DNA from: CAZCAC01 sp964496575
GTDB lineage: Bacteria > Planctomycetota > UBA1135 > GCA-002686595
DNA: 64,000 nucleotides
NCBI GenBank assembly: GCA_964496575.1
Contig: CAZCAC010000008.1
Coordinates: 48,470-112,469 of the forward strand
Direction of reading: 5' to 3'
Part shown: piece by piece, positions 52,777-61,563 of the stretch
Layout: every line of letters starts with the position of its first letter
Numbering within the stretch: position 1 is the first letter of the stretch
Notes under the pieces: model-generated
Seen by the model: only the letters and a program-made list of their open reading frames with translations
Database searches by the model: none
What the model was told of the DNA's origin: nothing
Translations under genes and position numbers: made by a program

Positions 52777-53940
52777 ATGATCACCGTCCTCCGCAACGCG
52801 CACGTCTTCGCCCCCGGGGAACTGGGGAGCCGCGACCTCGTGATCGGCGGCGAACGGATCCTGTGGATGGGCGCGTCGGCGCCCGTCGTTCCCGCCGAGC
52901 TCCTGCTCGAGGAGATCGATCTCGCCGGCGCACGGGTGATCCCCGGGATGATCGACGGCCACGTGCACCCGACCGGAGCGGGGGGCGAGGCGGGCCCGAC
53001 GACTCGCGTGCCCGAGCCGGGGCTTTCCAGCTACACCTCGGCGGGGGTCACCTCGATCGTCGGGATGCTCGGTACCGACCCGGAGACGCGGGGGATGGAG
53101 GCGCTCTTGTCGCGCGTCCACGGGCTGCGCGCGGAGGGGCTCTCCGCCTGGTGCTTCACCGGTGGCTATCACCTGCCGCCGCGGACGCTGACCGGTAGCC
53201 TGCGCGGTGACCTCGTACACCTCGAGCCGGTGATCGGGGTGGGGGAGCTGGCGATCAGTGACTTTCGTTCCAGCCAGCCGAGCACGAAGGAGCTCTTGCG
53301 CGTCGCCTCGGAGGCGCAGGTCGGCGGGATGCTCGCGGGTCGCGCGGGGGTGCTGCACCTGCACGTCGGGGCCGGCGAGCGTGGCCTGAAGCAGGTGCGC
53401 AAGGCGCTGGCGAAGAGCGAGCTCCCCGTGCGCCTCTTTCATCCGACGCACGTCAACTGCCGGCGGGCGACGCTGGACGAGGCGTTCGAGCTGGCCGAGC
53501 GCGGTGGGGTGATCGATCTCTCCTGCTTCCCGCTCGAAGCGGTCGAGGGCGAAGTGCCCGCCGTCGAGGCGCTGCTCGGCTACCTCGATGCGGGTCTGCC
53601 GGCCGACGGGGTGACGATCAGCTCCGACGCCGGCGGTTCGTTGCCGACCTTCGATGAGAGTGGACGACTGATCGAGATGGGCGTGGGCGGCTCCGCGTCG
53701 ATGGCTGCGACGCTGGCCGCGCTCTTCGCCAGCGGGCGGGCCCCTGCCGATTTCTTGCCGGCGCTGACCAGCAACGCGGCGGCACTGCTCGGCCTGGAAC
53801 GCAAGGGACGCCTGGAGCCGGGTGCCGACGCGGACCTCGTGGTGCTCGACGGAGACGCCGCGATTCGCGACGTGATGGCCCGCGGGAGGTGGCACGTGCG
53901 CGGTGGGTCGCAGGAGATTCGCGGGACGTTCGAGGGTTGA
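52777..53940 (+). CDS. iadA: Beta-aspartyl (isoaspartyl) dipeptidase
   Basis: 387 residues from ATG 52777, 10 bases after tyrA. Amidohydrolase: GMIDGHVHPTGAGGEAGPTT, the metal-bridging region SSYTSAGVTSIVGMLGTD, HLHVGAGERGL, FHPTHVNCRRATLDEAFELA and ISSDAGGSLPTFDE with the catalytic Asp. It removes isoaspartyl residues from dipeptides arising in protein damage. Length matches IadA (~390). Family is secure; substrate follows from the family. Confidence 0.93.
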   Translation: MITVLRNAHVFAPGELGSRDLVIGGERILWMGASAPVVPAELLLEEIDLAGARVIPGMIDGHVHPTGAGGEAGPTTRVPEPGLSSYTSAGVTSIVGMLGTDPETRGMEALLSRVHGLRAEGLSAWCFTGGYHLPPRTLTGSLRGDLVHLEPVIGVGELAISDFRSSQPSTKELLRVASEAQVGGMLAGRAGVLHLHVGAGERGLKQVRKALAKSELPVRLFHPTHVNCRRATLDEAFELAERGGVIDLSCFPLEAVEGEVPAVEALLGYLDAGLPADGVTISSDAGGSLPTFDESGRLIEMGVGGSASMAATLAALFASGRAPADFLPALTSNAAALLGLERKGRLEPGADADLVVLDGDAAIRDVMARGRWHVRGGSQEIRGTFEG

Positions 53941-53991
53941 TCCGACAACGAACCCCGCGAGATCGCGTGCGGACCCCATTTTCGCCTATCC

Positions 53992-54000
53992 TGCTACAAT
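53992..54000 (+). promoter_or_regulatory. Extended -10 promoter of the propeller gene at 54085
   Basis: TGCTACAAT: a TGn extension followed by TACAAT, in a short AT-richer patch. A transcript would start near 54007, giving a ~78-base leader. No clear -35 box is needed for an extended -10 and none is seen. Confidence 0.4.
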
Positions 54001-54084
54001 GACCAGATCTGAAGACGTGGCGTGTTGCGCCAGGACCTGGTCATCCTCTTCCCGCGCAGACGAAGCCGCCACGGGGACAGTCGC

Positions 54085-55749
54085 ATGACGAGCAGAACAG
54101 CGCTTCTACTCACGGCAGTCGGTGTTCTTGCCACCGGCTCGCCCGCTGTAGCACACGACGAGATCAGCAAGCTCGCCCCCGGCGACGGAGCAGCCGACGA
54201 CGAGTTCGGGGGCAGCGTCTCGCTCGCCGGCGGCCTCGCATTGGTCGGGATGCGATTCGACGACGACCATGGGGCAGAGTCTGGAGCGGTCTACCTGTTC
54301 GATGCGAAGACTGGTCTGCAGCGGTACAAGCTCACTCCGGCCGACGGCGCCACCGGGGATCACTTCGGCCACGCCGTCGCCCTGCATGGCGGTCTGGCGC
54401 TGGTTGGGGCGCCCGGGGACAACGACGGTGGGGCGGACTCGGGCTCCGCCTACCTCTTCGACGCCACCACCGGGGTCGAGCTGCACAAGCTGACTTCCGC
54501 CGGCGGGGCAGCCGGCGATGGGTTTGGATTCAGCGTCTCCCTGAACGGTGGCCTGGCGCTGGTGGGGGCATACCGGGACGACGACCACGGCGAGGACTCC
54601 GGCGCCGCCTACGTGTTCGACGTGAGCAGCGGTGCGCAACTCCTGAAGCTGACCCCGGGCGACGGGGCGGCGCGTGACTACTTCGGGGTCGGCGTCTCAC
54701 TCGATGGCGGCCTGGCGCTGGTGGGCGCCTCCGGGGACGACGACCACGGTTCGAGCTCGGGTTCCGCCTACCTCCTCGACGCGACCAGCGGCCAGGAGCT
54801 GCACAAGCTCACGCCCGGCGACGGCGCGAAGAGCGACTCATTCGGCTTCAGCGTATCCCTGGATGGTGGCCTGGCGCTGGTGGGTGCGACCGGTGACGAC
54901 GACAACGGTTTCGAATCGGGAGCTGGCTACGTATTCGACGCAGGCAGTGGTCAGCAGCTTCACAAGCTCAAGCCCCTAGACGGTTCCGAGTGGGACCTCT
55001 TCGGCCTCAGCGTATCGCTCAGCGCGGGCATGGCCCTCGTGGGGGCGGTTCAGGATATCGCGAACGGTAGTGCTTCTGGCTCCGCTTACGTCTTTGACGC
55101 GGTCACTGGCCAGGAGCTCTACGAGCTGTACCCCGGCGACGGCGGGGACGCGGACTGGTTCGGCACGAGCGCTTCCCTGGACGGCATGCTGGCTCTCGTG
55201 GGCGCGAAGTGGGACGACGTGCTGGCCAATCACTCGGGATCCGCGTACGTCTTCGACGCGCTCTCACCCGGGCACCCCTACTGCTCCGGCGATCTGGGCT
55301 CCGGCTCGCCTTGCCCGTGCGGCAACGACAACGACGGCAGCGTCCCGGGCTCAGGCTGTGCAAATGGCGTCTTCGCCTCGGGCGCGCGAGTCGCCGGTGA
55401 AGGTGTGGCGAGTCTAGGGCACGACTCCCTCGTGCTCGTGGCGACCCACCTAGAGCCGAACAACACCGGCCTCTACTTCCAGGCGGACAACGATCTTTCC
55501 CCCGGAGTCCTCTGGGGCGACGGCCTTCGTTGCGCGGGAGGCAACCTGAAGCGCCTGCAGGTTCGGTTCGCCGATGCCGCCGGTGCTTCCTTCACGACGG
55601 TCGGCATTTCCGCGAAGGTGGGGAACATCATCGCTGGTGGCACCAAGTACTACCAGTGCTGGTACCGGACCACGGCCAATCCACCGTGCGGGGCGGGGGT
55701 GAACGACTTCAACTCGTCCAACGGGTACTCGGTCACGTGGTTGCCGTGA
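54085..55749 (+). CDS. Secreted seven-repeat FG-GAP beta-propeller with CPCGND C-terminal module
   Basis: 554 residues from ATG 54085, chosen for the signal peptide MTSRTALLLTAVGVLATGSP (cleavage near AVAHD). Seven repeats of ~53 residues follow, each of the form KLTPGDGAxxDxFG, then SVSLDGGLALVGA, DDDxG and SGSAYVFDAxTGQEL; seven units suit a closed propeller. The Asp-rich loops resemble calcium-binding FG-GAP loops. The end (about residue 410 on) is the Cys module with PCPCGNDNDGS and GDGLRCAGGNLKRLQ, ending YYQCWYRTTANPPCGAG. It is probably exported to the cell surface; ligand unknown. Confidence 0.85.
   Translation: MTSRTALLLTAVGVLATGSPAVAHDEISKLAPGDGAADDEFGGSVSLAGGLALVGMRFDDDHGAESGAVYLFDAKTGLQRYKLTPADGATGDHFGHAVALHGGLALVGAPGDNDGGADSGSAYLFDATTGVELHKLTSAGGAAGDGFGFSVSLNGGLALVGAYRDDDHGEDSGAAYVFDVSSGAQLLKLTPGDGAARDYFGVGVSLDGGLALVGASGDDDHGSSSGSAYLLDATSGQELHKLTPGDGAKSDSFGFSVSLDGGLALVGATGDDDNGFESGAGYVFDAGSGQQLHKLKPLDGSEWDLFGLSVSLSAGMALVGAVQDIANGSASGSAYVFDAVTGQELYELYPGDGGDADWFGTSASLDGMLALVGAKWDDVLANHSGSAYVFDALSPGHPYCSGDLGSGSPCPCGNDNDGSVPGSGCANGVFASGARVAGEGVASLGHDSLVLVATHLEPNNTGLYFQADNDLSPGVLWGDGLRCAGGNLKRLQVRFADAAGASFTTVGISAKVGNIIAGGTKYYQCWYRTTANPPCGAGVNDFNSSNGYSVTWLP
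54160..55270 (+). repeat. Seven tandem ~159-bp repeats inside the propeller gene
   Basis: Each unit encodes one ~53-residue blade. Units 2 to 5 are clearly alike at DNA level too (a recurrent GGTGGCCTGGCGCTGGTGGG or close variants), which suggests recent amplification or gene conversion; unit 7 is the most diverged. Confidence 0.8.
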
Positions 55750-55791
55750 TCGGGGGCCCGCTGCCTCGCCGACCTTCACCTGCCGCCGCGC

Positions 55792-55839
55792 TCCGTCGGC
55801 GGTTCCGGGTGACCGGCGGTAAGTGTTCGGTCTCGGTAC
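55792..55839. repeat. 48-bp dispersed intergenic repeat, copy 1
   Basis: TCCGTCGGCGGTTCCGGGTG and following bases match 61664-61711 with about 6 differences in 48. This copy lies just after the stop of the propeller gene; the other lies between a hairpin element and the DUF362 gene. A short perfect inverted repeat (CAACAAGT/ACTTGTTG, 55852-55875) and a 7-bp stem (GGTCTGG/CCAGACC, 55888-55906) follow it. Confidence 0.6.
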
Positions 55840-55954
55840 CCGCTCGCCCCCCAACAAGTCGAGGCGCACTTGTTGTAGAGTAGACCCGGTCTGGACGATC
55901 CAGACCATCACCCCCTCGGGCCCTCTCGACGCTCTAGCCAAACGGAGACTCCCC

Positions 55955-56476
55955 ATGCACCGTCTCATCCGCCCTGCCGTCGTGTTCGTTTCCGTTCTCC
56001 TGGTCGCCCTGGTAATGGTCGCGGCCAGGAGCCCACGGGCCGATGGCTCGGCCATGAACATCACGTATCTCCTCGAGGTCGAAGGCAAGATGGTGGCGAC
56101 CTTCCAGTCGTTCGGCAACCTCGGCTCACGGAGCGAGGTCATCGTGGAGACCTCCGTCAACCCCGACACCGGCGAAAAGTACACCAGCAAGACTCCCGGC
56201 GCGCTCGAGTGGCTGGACTTCACCCTCGAGCAGGGACAGGCCTCCTCCAGCACGCTCCAGGAGTGGCGTCAGCAGGTCATCGATGGGAAGATCGCGGACG
56301 CCCGGACGAACTGCTCGTTGGTCGCGGTCGGCCGGGGCGGGACAGAAGTCGCTCGATGGAATTTCGAGAATGCCTGGCCCCGGGAGCTCTCCCTATGGAG
56401 CACGAGCGGGGACACGAAACAGTGGGTCTTCTCGAAGGTGGTCATCGTATGCGAGCACTGCGAACGCGTGCCCTGA
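55955..56476 (+). CDS. Signal-peptide-bearing phage tail-tube (gp19)-like protein
   Basis: 173 residues, start ATG 55955 with GGAG 8 bases upstream. The first ~33 residues are an export signal or membrane anchor (VVFVSVLLVALVMVAA, then SPRADGSA). The remainder follows the tail-tube/gp19-like pattern: ITYLLEVEGKMVATFQSFGN, a Pro/Gly loop (TPGALEWLDFTLEQGQ), LQEWRQQVIDGKIADARTN, GTEVARWNFENAWPRELSL and KVVIVCEHCERV. In phages and contractile injection systems this fold stacks as the inner tube and has no signal peptide. No sheath, baseplate or ATPase gene is in the window, so it is an orphan with a likely extracytoplasmic role. Confidence 0.75.
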   Translation: MHRLIRPAVVFVSVLLVALVMVAARSPRADGSAMNITYLLEVEGKMVATFQSFGNLGSRSEVIVETSVNPDTGEKYTSKTPGALEWLDFTLEQGQASSSTLQEWRQQVIDGKIADARTNCSLVAVGRGGTEVARWNFENAWPRELSLWSTSGDTKQWVFSKVVIVCEHCERVP

Positions 56477-56539
56477 CGCCTCCGTCGTCCGCCGTCTTGC
56501 CGGGCGCCAGGCGTGTCGGTTCAATGGCCGCTCATGGTC

Positions 56540-56589
56540 AGGTCCTCGTGGCTGGCCGGGCTCGAAACCCGGACTGACTCACAGGACCT
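56540..56589. terminator. Hairpin between convergent genes, possible terminator
   Basis: Outer arms AGGTCCT (56540-56546) and AGGACCT (56583-56589) enclose CCGGG-CTCGAAA-CCCGG (56556-56572). It lies between the ends of the tail-tube-like gene and the sigma-fusion gene. There is no T-run, so any termination would depend on structure or Rho. Confidence 0.35.
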
Positions 56590-59191
56590 CGAGCACCGTG
56601 GTCCGACCGACCTCGATCACGACCGGGAAGGATCGAACGAGCCCGCTCGGTCCTTCGATGTCCAGGGTGTAGGCGCCGGCCGGTAGAGCCCGGTCGGACT
56701 CCCAGTCCCGGCCCGCCTCCATCTGCGTCTTCCGGAAGCACAGAACGTAGCCGCAGTGAAGGACGTCGGTGGCCATCAGGAGCGGTACCGGTCCGCCCGG
56801 CCCGTGCAGCGCGAAGCGACTCGGTCCTTCCTCGGAGAGCAGCGCGCCCGGGACGGCCAGGCGCCCGCCTTCACAAAGGGTCCACTCGATCCGCGTCTCG
56901 ACCCCTTCCTCGAGCTCCAGCTCCAGCGGCGTGCGCAGGAAGAACGTCCGTTGAAGCTGCGAGGACTCCCGCGCGGTGGGGCGGAGGCTCCCGCGGTACC
57001 GTCCGGGGCGTAGCTCGTCGAAGCACAAGGTGTCGCCCGTGCGAATGGTCCAATGGTCGATCCGCCGGTACCCGTCGCCGGGGCCGACGCGTTCGAGCTC
57101 GAGCTGGGCGTACTCCAGCTGACGCTCGGGATCGCCGAGGAGCTCAATGACTAGCCGCGGCCGATGAGGACCCGGCTCGAGCTCGATCCACCGGGGATCG
57201 TTCCCGGACAGCTCCGCCGCGCGCACCGTGATGGTCTCGTCGACGTATCCATCACAGGTGAAGGTCAGCTCGTAGTCGCGACCCGGTGCGACGGCGTAGG
57301 TGAAGACCCCCTCCGGCCCCGGCTCCACGCTTCCCCGATCATCCACGCGCACTCTCGCCTCGTCGAGCAGGCGTCCCCGCGAGCCGACCCGAAAGCTCGC
57401 CAGGGCGAAGCCGAGGCGCAGCTCGACGCCGCGGGCCGGCGCGACGACGGGAACCATCGGTGGCTCGAGCTCCCCGGGGAGCTGATAGGTCGTGCAGTAG
57501 GGCTCGAGGCGCAGCTCGAAGTCCTGCGCCGCCAGGCCCGAGATGGTGAAGGTGCCATCCTCGGCCACGGCGACCTCGTGAGCCGAGATTCCGTAGCTCG
57601 CCGTATCGTGGAAGAACGCCGGCCCCTCGGACCACAGCCACGTATCCCCCTCGCCCGACCACACGCTCACCCGGGTCCACGCCGCCGGCTGGCCGCCGTG
57701 GAGCACCGCGCGGCCCTCGATAACGGCCCCGGTATCAAGGGTGAAGGTCTCCAGCTCCAGCTCCTCCCTCCCGTCGAGCTCCACGTGCTCCGTCCACGGC
57801 TCGGGCAGGTCGCCGCGCGTGCCCCAGGACTCCCGCGGGACGTACGCGACGACGGCGTGCGGGCCGAGCCGCGAGCTCCGCAGGCGGAACTCTCCGGTCG
57901 TTCCACAATGCACCACGTCCTCCGGCCCGGCCGCGGGGCCATCGTCCCCGAAGCCATGGTCCTCGAAGGGAACGAGGCCGACCGCGATCTCGTCCGGGGC
58001 GAAGCCGGGGGACGGTTCGACTCGTCCGCGCACGACGCCGCGCGCGGGCACCAGCGTGACCTCGAAGCAGAACTCCGTCCGCGCGCCGGTGAGCAGCGTG
58101 GCCCGTAGCCGGTCCCGGTCGACCTCGATCTCCTGCTCCACGGGCATGAAGTCGGGGTGGTCGATCCAGAGCCGCAGGATCTCGGGGCGCGCGCTCCCAC
58201 TCTCGAACAGCGCGACGAGATCGTGCGCGACGGGCGCGCCGGCCGGTGTCGACCAGCGGTCCGCGACCGCCGCCTCGTACCTCCGGGTGCGCAGCTCGAT
58301 GACGACCTCTTCCGTTTCCGGTCGCGGCCCGTGCACCTCTCCGCACAGCCACCAGCGGCCGGGCGTCGGAGTCGCCGCCGATTCCTCGACCGGCGCCGCG
58401 GGCGCGCGGTTCTCACCGGTCACGGAAGGGCCGTCGGGCGCGGGCCGGTCGGCCGCGTCGAGGCTCACGGCGGCATCTCCCTCCAGCGGCGTCCGGCTCG
58501 GGCTCGGGTCGAGGCGCGCCCAGCCGAGCGCGAGGATCGCCGCCAGCGCGGCCGTGGATGCTCCGATGATCACCAGTGCCTTGCCCATACCGAGCCCTCC
58601 TATTCCCCAGGCAGTCGTCCTCGCCAGCGTGGTGAGCCCGCGCGGCCTCCAGCCGGCGAGTGGCAGCAGGATCATCGCCCAGAGCTCGCGGCCTCCTTCG
58701 GTACGCCGGTCGAGGTCGCGCCGCAGCTGGTCGAGCGCGCGCTTGAGCCGGCTGCGCACCGTTCCCGCCGGCACGTCCAGGCGACGGGCGATGACGGTCG
58801 GCTCGAGCCCCTCGAAGTAGCGGAGCGCAATCGCCTGCCGGTGCGGCTCGTCGAGTCGTAGCACGGCTTCGGCGAGCAGGCGCTGACCCTCGACGCGCAG
58901 CAGGGTCTCGTCCGGCCCGGGTAGCCGCTCCTCGCGCGCGCCATCGGTCTCGTGCCGCCGCCGCCGCCGCTCTCCGCGCCGCCACGTGTGGCTCAGCCTC
59001 CGGACGACCTCGGACAGCCACGCGCGCGGCGGCGCGCCTCCGGGCCAGCTTCGCCGGTTGGCCGCGATCCAGGCCTCCTGGACCGCGTCGTCGGCTCGGC
59101 CGGGGTCACCCAGCAGCCCGCGCGCCAGAGCGCGCAGCTTCGCGCTCTCGGCCAGCAGTTTTTCGACGTGGAGTTCGCTCGGTCCGCTCAC
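56579..59191 (-). CDS. ECF sigma factor fused to membrane helix and extracytoplasmic domains (paralogue)
   Basis: 870 residues. Sigma region 2 (LRALARGLLGDPGRADDAVQ, EAWIAANRRSW, ~15-80), region 4 (LDEPHRQAIALRYFEGLEPT, LDVPAGTVRSRLKRALDQLR, ~112-165), a membrane helix (ALVIIGASTAALAAILALGW, ~205-224), then ~640 residues of beta-sandwich repeats of carboxypeptidase-regulatory character (GAVIEGRAVLHGGQPAAWTR, VAVAEDGTFTISGLAAQDFE). Same plan as 33561-36716 but clearly diverged in the outer part. No anti-sigma gene is next to it. The sigma part keeps the typical -10 and -35 binding helices, so it should be able to recruit RNA polymerase. Confidence 0.85.
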   Translation of the reverse strand: MSGPSELHVEKLLAESAKLRALARGLLGDPGRADDAVQEAWIAANRRSWPGGAPPRAWLSEVVRRLSHTWRRGERRRRRHETDGAREERLPGPDETLLRVEGQRLLAEAVLRLDEPHRQAIALRYFEGLEPTVIARRLDVPAGTVRSRLKRALDQLRRDLDRRTEGGRELWAMILLPLAGWRPRGLTTLARTTAWGIGGLGMGKALVIIGASTAALAAILALGWARLDPSPSRTPLEGDAAVSLDAADRPAPDGPSVTGENRAPAAPVEESAATPTPGRWWLCGEVHGPRPETEEVVIELRTRRYEAAVADRWSTPAGAPVAHDLVALFESGSARPEILRLWIDHPDFMPVEQEIEVDRDRLRATLLTGARTEFCFEVTLVPARGVVRGRVEPSPGFAPDEIAVGLVPFEDHGFGDDGPAAGPEDVVHCGTTGEFRLRSSRLGPHAVVAYVPRESWGTRGDLPEPWTEHVELDGREELELETFTLDTGAVIEGRAVLHGGQPAAWTRVSVWSGEGDTWLWSEGPAFFHDTASYGISAHEVAVAEDGTFTISGLAAQDFELRLEPYCTTYQLPGELEPPMVPVVAPARGVELRLGFALASFRVGSRGRLLDEARVRVDDRGSVEPGPEGVFTYAVAPGRDYELTFTCDGYVDETITVRAAELSGNDPRWIELEPGPHRPRLVIELLGDPERQLEYAQLELERVGPGDGYRRIDHWTIRTGDTLCFDELRPGRYRGSLRPTARESSQLQRTFFLRTPLELELEEGVETRIEWTLCEGGRLAVPGALLSEEGPSRFALHGPGGPVPLLMATDVLHCGYVLCFRKTQMEAGRDWESDRALPAGAYTLDIEGPSGLVRSFPVVIEVGRTTVLEVL

Positions 59192-59263
59192 GGCTCACCA
59201 TCCACCGGGAGAATGCCGGCCCAGGCCCTACCGTTGCGAGATCCGATCGTTTCTTCGCTGCGG

Positions 59264-59710
59264 CTACTTCCGCATCGCCCGCGCCCCGAACTCCGGCGCC
59301 TCCTTGATGCAGCCGCCGAGCAGGCTGATCGACTTCAGGAGGTGCTTGGTGGTGCTGCGGGAGAGCTTCAGCGGGGCCTCGCCGACCTCGCTCCACCCGG
59401 GCGTCTCCAGGTCGTCCGGCGGGATCTCGAGGCTCTCCCAGTTGTTGAAGAGCCGCCCCCAGTCGCTACCAAGGCTCTCCTCGACGATGCGCTTGTGCGT
59501 CGGGTACCAGAAGGAGTCGTGGTAGAGCACGCTGGCCATGTAGGACCACGGCACGAGCACCGTTTTCAGCGACCACTCGAGCGGTTTCTTCAGCGGGCCC
59601 CAGTAGACCTTGTGCTGCATCTTGCTCGCAGAAGTCATCTTCTTGAAGGGGCCGACGAAGTCCCACTTCTCGTCCAGGGCCTCGGTGTCGCCGACGATCT
59701 CGATCTCGCG
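59264..59710. repeat. 447-bp partial duplication, copy 1 (copy 2 at 61727-62173)
   Basis: Direct repeat with 2463-base spacing, same orientation. The near identity points to a recent event or ongoing gene conversion. Between the copies lie a hairpin element, the propeller gene at 59851, a second hairpin and the 48-bp repeat. Confidence 0.88.
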
Positions 59711-59731
59711 GGGATTGATACGGTGGCGCAC
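59264..59731 (-). pseudogene. Truncated duplicate of the DUF362 gene (C-terminal third)
   Basis: Encodes the last ~150 residues of the DUF362 protein at 61727-63004. DNA from 59264 to 59710 matches 61727-62173 at the same spacing: about six differences, all in the first ~75 bases, and no mismatch that I can see over 59339-59710. The match stops at 59710, six bases before an inverted-repeat element (59717-59811) which supplies a chance ATG (MRHRIN). It lacks the N-terminal two thirds, so it is not functional. Confidence 0.88.
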
Positions 59732-59811
59732 ACCCTGCCGCGCTTTTGAGGCAGACTCGTGTGCGGCACCATCCTGTCGCGAAACAGCGGCAAGGTGTGC
59801 GACACCGTATC
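59717..59811. repeat. 95-nt inverted-repeat (hairpin) element at the duplication edge
   Basis: Arms of 25 bases: 59717-59741 (GATACGGTGGCGCACACC, then CTGCCGC) and 59787-59811, complementary apart from two positions, with a 45-base inner part that is itself partly self-complementary (TTTTGAGGCAG / CTGTCGCGAAA). No coding content. Size and structure suggest a REP/MITE-like palindromic element. Confidence 0.7.
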
Positions 59812-59850
59812 CCCGTCTCGGCCAGCTCTCCGGAGGAGTGCAGCGATCGT

Positions 59851-61449
59851 CTAGGGAACGAAGTGCACCTCAAGGGCGCTGGAGAAGTTGAACCCCGACG
59901 AGCACGGCCCGGCCGGATCGCGATGCCAGGTCTGGAAGTGCCACGTGTCCCCGGCCTGGATGTCCGTGATCGCGGGGGAGGCTAGGGACACCCCGACGAC
60001 GCCATTGAGGTCCATGCCCCCGGCCGACCCCGTGTGGTCGACGGGAAAGCGGCTGATCCCCTGGCCGCCGCTCCCGACGCATCGAAGCCCGTCGCCGAAC
60101 GGCAACGAGAGCCTGGAGCCTCCCATGTAGAACATCCCGAACTGATCCGGGGGGAGCTGCTCGACCCAGAGCCAGAGGCTGTTCGCGGAGACGCTCGAGC
60201 TGCCATGACCTTCGAGAAGAGCGCCCTGACCCGTCGAGTTCCGACAGCCTGTGGCAACCTCGTCGTTTCCGCAGGGACCGTTCGGGCAAACACAGTAGCG
60301 GCGGATGGTCACACACTCCTGCATGTCGCGAACGTACACGGCACCAGTATCGTTCGCTCCGAGGTCCGTGTGTGGGGAACCCGCGACGAGCCACGGAGGC
60401 GACAAACCGGGGACCGGGTCATACCCGGCCGTGTGCAGCTGGGCCGCCTCGATCCAGGCAGGGGCCTCTCGCTGGAAGAGCCGGAGGGGAGACGAACCTG
60501 ACTGCGAGAACAGCGTCCACCCTGATTTCGAAACGCAGTAACCCAAGTTGCCGATCGAGTGCTCGAACTGCCATCCGCCTCCGACCTCGTTGAACACATG
60601 GAAGGCCACGCTTGGATAAGAACCAGAACGGACGATCAGGGAATCGCCATCGATGGCACAGAAAGGGCCGAACAAGGCGACGGTTGGGCTGGGAGCGGTG
60701 AGGATGTCGACCTCGGTCCACGCACCACCCACCTTCTCGAATACGTGGATCCATCCACTGTAGTCGGAGCCATACGAAGCTGCGAGGACGGTAGGCCCTG
60801 ATACGGCCATGTGCCAGCCCATATTGCCGTAGTCCGCCCAACCCAAAGTGGGCGAGACGAGCTCCACCGGCCCGGACCACGCCCCGCCAGTTCTCTCGAA
60901 TAGCAGGGCCTTTCCCCCGTTAATCGCGTGCTCGCAGTCGGACGGCGCGCCCGCGACCAGGACGTCACCATCGAGCGCGACATGCCACCCCACGCCGGAG
61001 CTGCTATTGGTGCAGCTCGCGAGCTGCGGGTGCCGGTAGTGCAGGATCTGGTTCCAGGTCCCCCCGGACCTCTCGTAGACGTAAAGCGCTCCCTGCTCCG
61101 GGTACACCTGCTCGCCTCCACAGCCGATCGCCAGCGTGTTGCCGCTCAGAGCCACGGAAGAGCCGAAATTCGCTCCCGACGCCGTCGGACCCGGATACGG
61201 GATCGACGTGGTGTGTGTCCAGCCGCCGGGCGAGTGTTCGAACAAGTGGACGGCTCCTCCATCCGGTGTGCCGGCGTCCTCGCGGGGCGCCCCGACGGCG
61301 AGAGTGTCACCATCGACGGACACCGATTCGCCGAACCACGCATTGGCCTCGGGGCTGGGCGGGGCCACGAAGTCCTCGCAGTACTGGGCGTGGAGGCCGG
61401 CCGCGGGGGCGAACAGCGCGAGGCCGGGGAGGAATAGCCTTCGGATCAT
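59851..61449 (-). CDS. Secreted FG-GAP-type propeller protein with Cys-containing C-terminal module
   Basis: 532 residues from ATG 61449 (signal peptide MIRRLFLPGLALFAPAAGLH). Six or seven propeller-like repeats: WFGESVSVDGDTLAVGAPRE, NFGSSVALSGNTLAIGCGGE, VGWHVALDGDVLVAGAPSDC, MGWHMAVSGPTVLAASYGSD. The repeats alternate with (V/L)xVFExxGGxW, a different spacing from the protein at 54085. C-terminal module: CPNGPCGNDEVATGCRNSTG, LPFGDGLRCVGSGGQGISR, ending HFQTWHRDPAGPCSSGFN and EVHFVP. Role unknown; probably surface-exposed. Confidence 0.85.
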   Translation of the reverse strand: MIRRLFLPGLALFAPAAGLHAQYCEDFVAPPSPEANAWFGESVSVDGDTLAVGAPREDAGTPDGGAVHLFEHSPGGWTHTTSIPYPGPTASGANFGSSVALSGNTLAIGCGGEQVYPEQGALYVYERSGGTWNQILHYRHPQLASCTNSSSGVGWHVALDGDVLVAGAPSDCEHAINGGKALLFERTGGAWSGPVELVSPTLGWADYGNMGWHMAVSGPTVLAASYGSDYSGWIHVFEKVGGAWTEVDILTAPSPTVALFGPFCAIDGDSLIVRSGSYPSVAFHVFNEVGGGWQFEHSIGNLGYCVSKSGWTLFSQSGSSPLRLFQREAPAWIEAAQLHTAGYDPVPGLSPPWLVAGSPHTDLGANDTGAVYVRDMQECVTIRRYCVCPNGPCGNDEVATGCRNSTGQGALLEGHGSSSVSANSLWLWVEQLPPDQFGMFYMGGSRLSLPFGDGLRCVGSGGQGISRFPVDHTGSAGGMDLNGVVGVSLASPAITDIQAGDTWHFQTWHRDPAGPCSSGFNFSSALEVHFVP

Positions 61450-61563
61450 GAGAGCAGCTCCGCTGGAGTGGGATGAGGTGCGTCGCGCACGGCGACCGGT
61501 CCATTGGAACCGTAGGTCCCCATCTTGGCCAGGGGTTCGACGGAATGGGGCGGGGGGTACCGA

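Noticed and set aside
55955..56476. Remnant prophage or contractile injection cluster around the tail-tube-like gene
   Set aside because: No sheath, baseplate, AAA ATPase, lysozyme, capsid, integrase or terminase gene in the neighbourhood; flanking genes are a propeller protein and a sigma fusion.
56556..56572. CCGGG-CTCGAAA-CCCGG, resembling a tRNA T-arm
   Set aside because: No D-arm, anticodon arm or acceptor pairing around it and no CCA end; it lies between two convergent stops and fits a simple hairpin.
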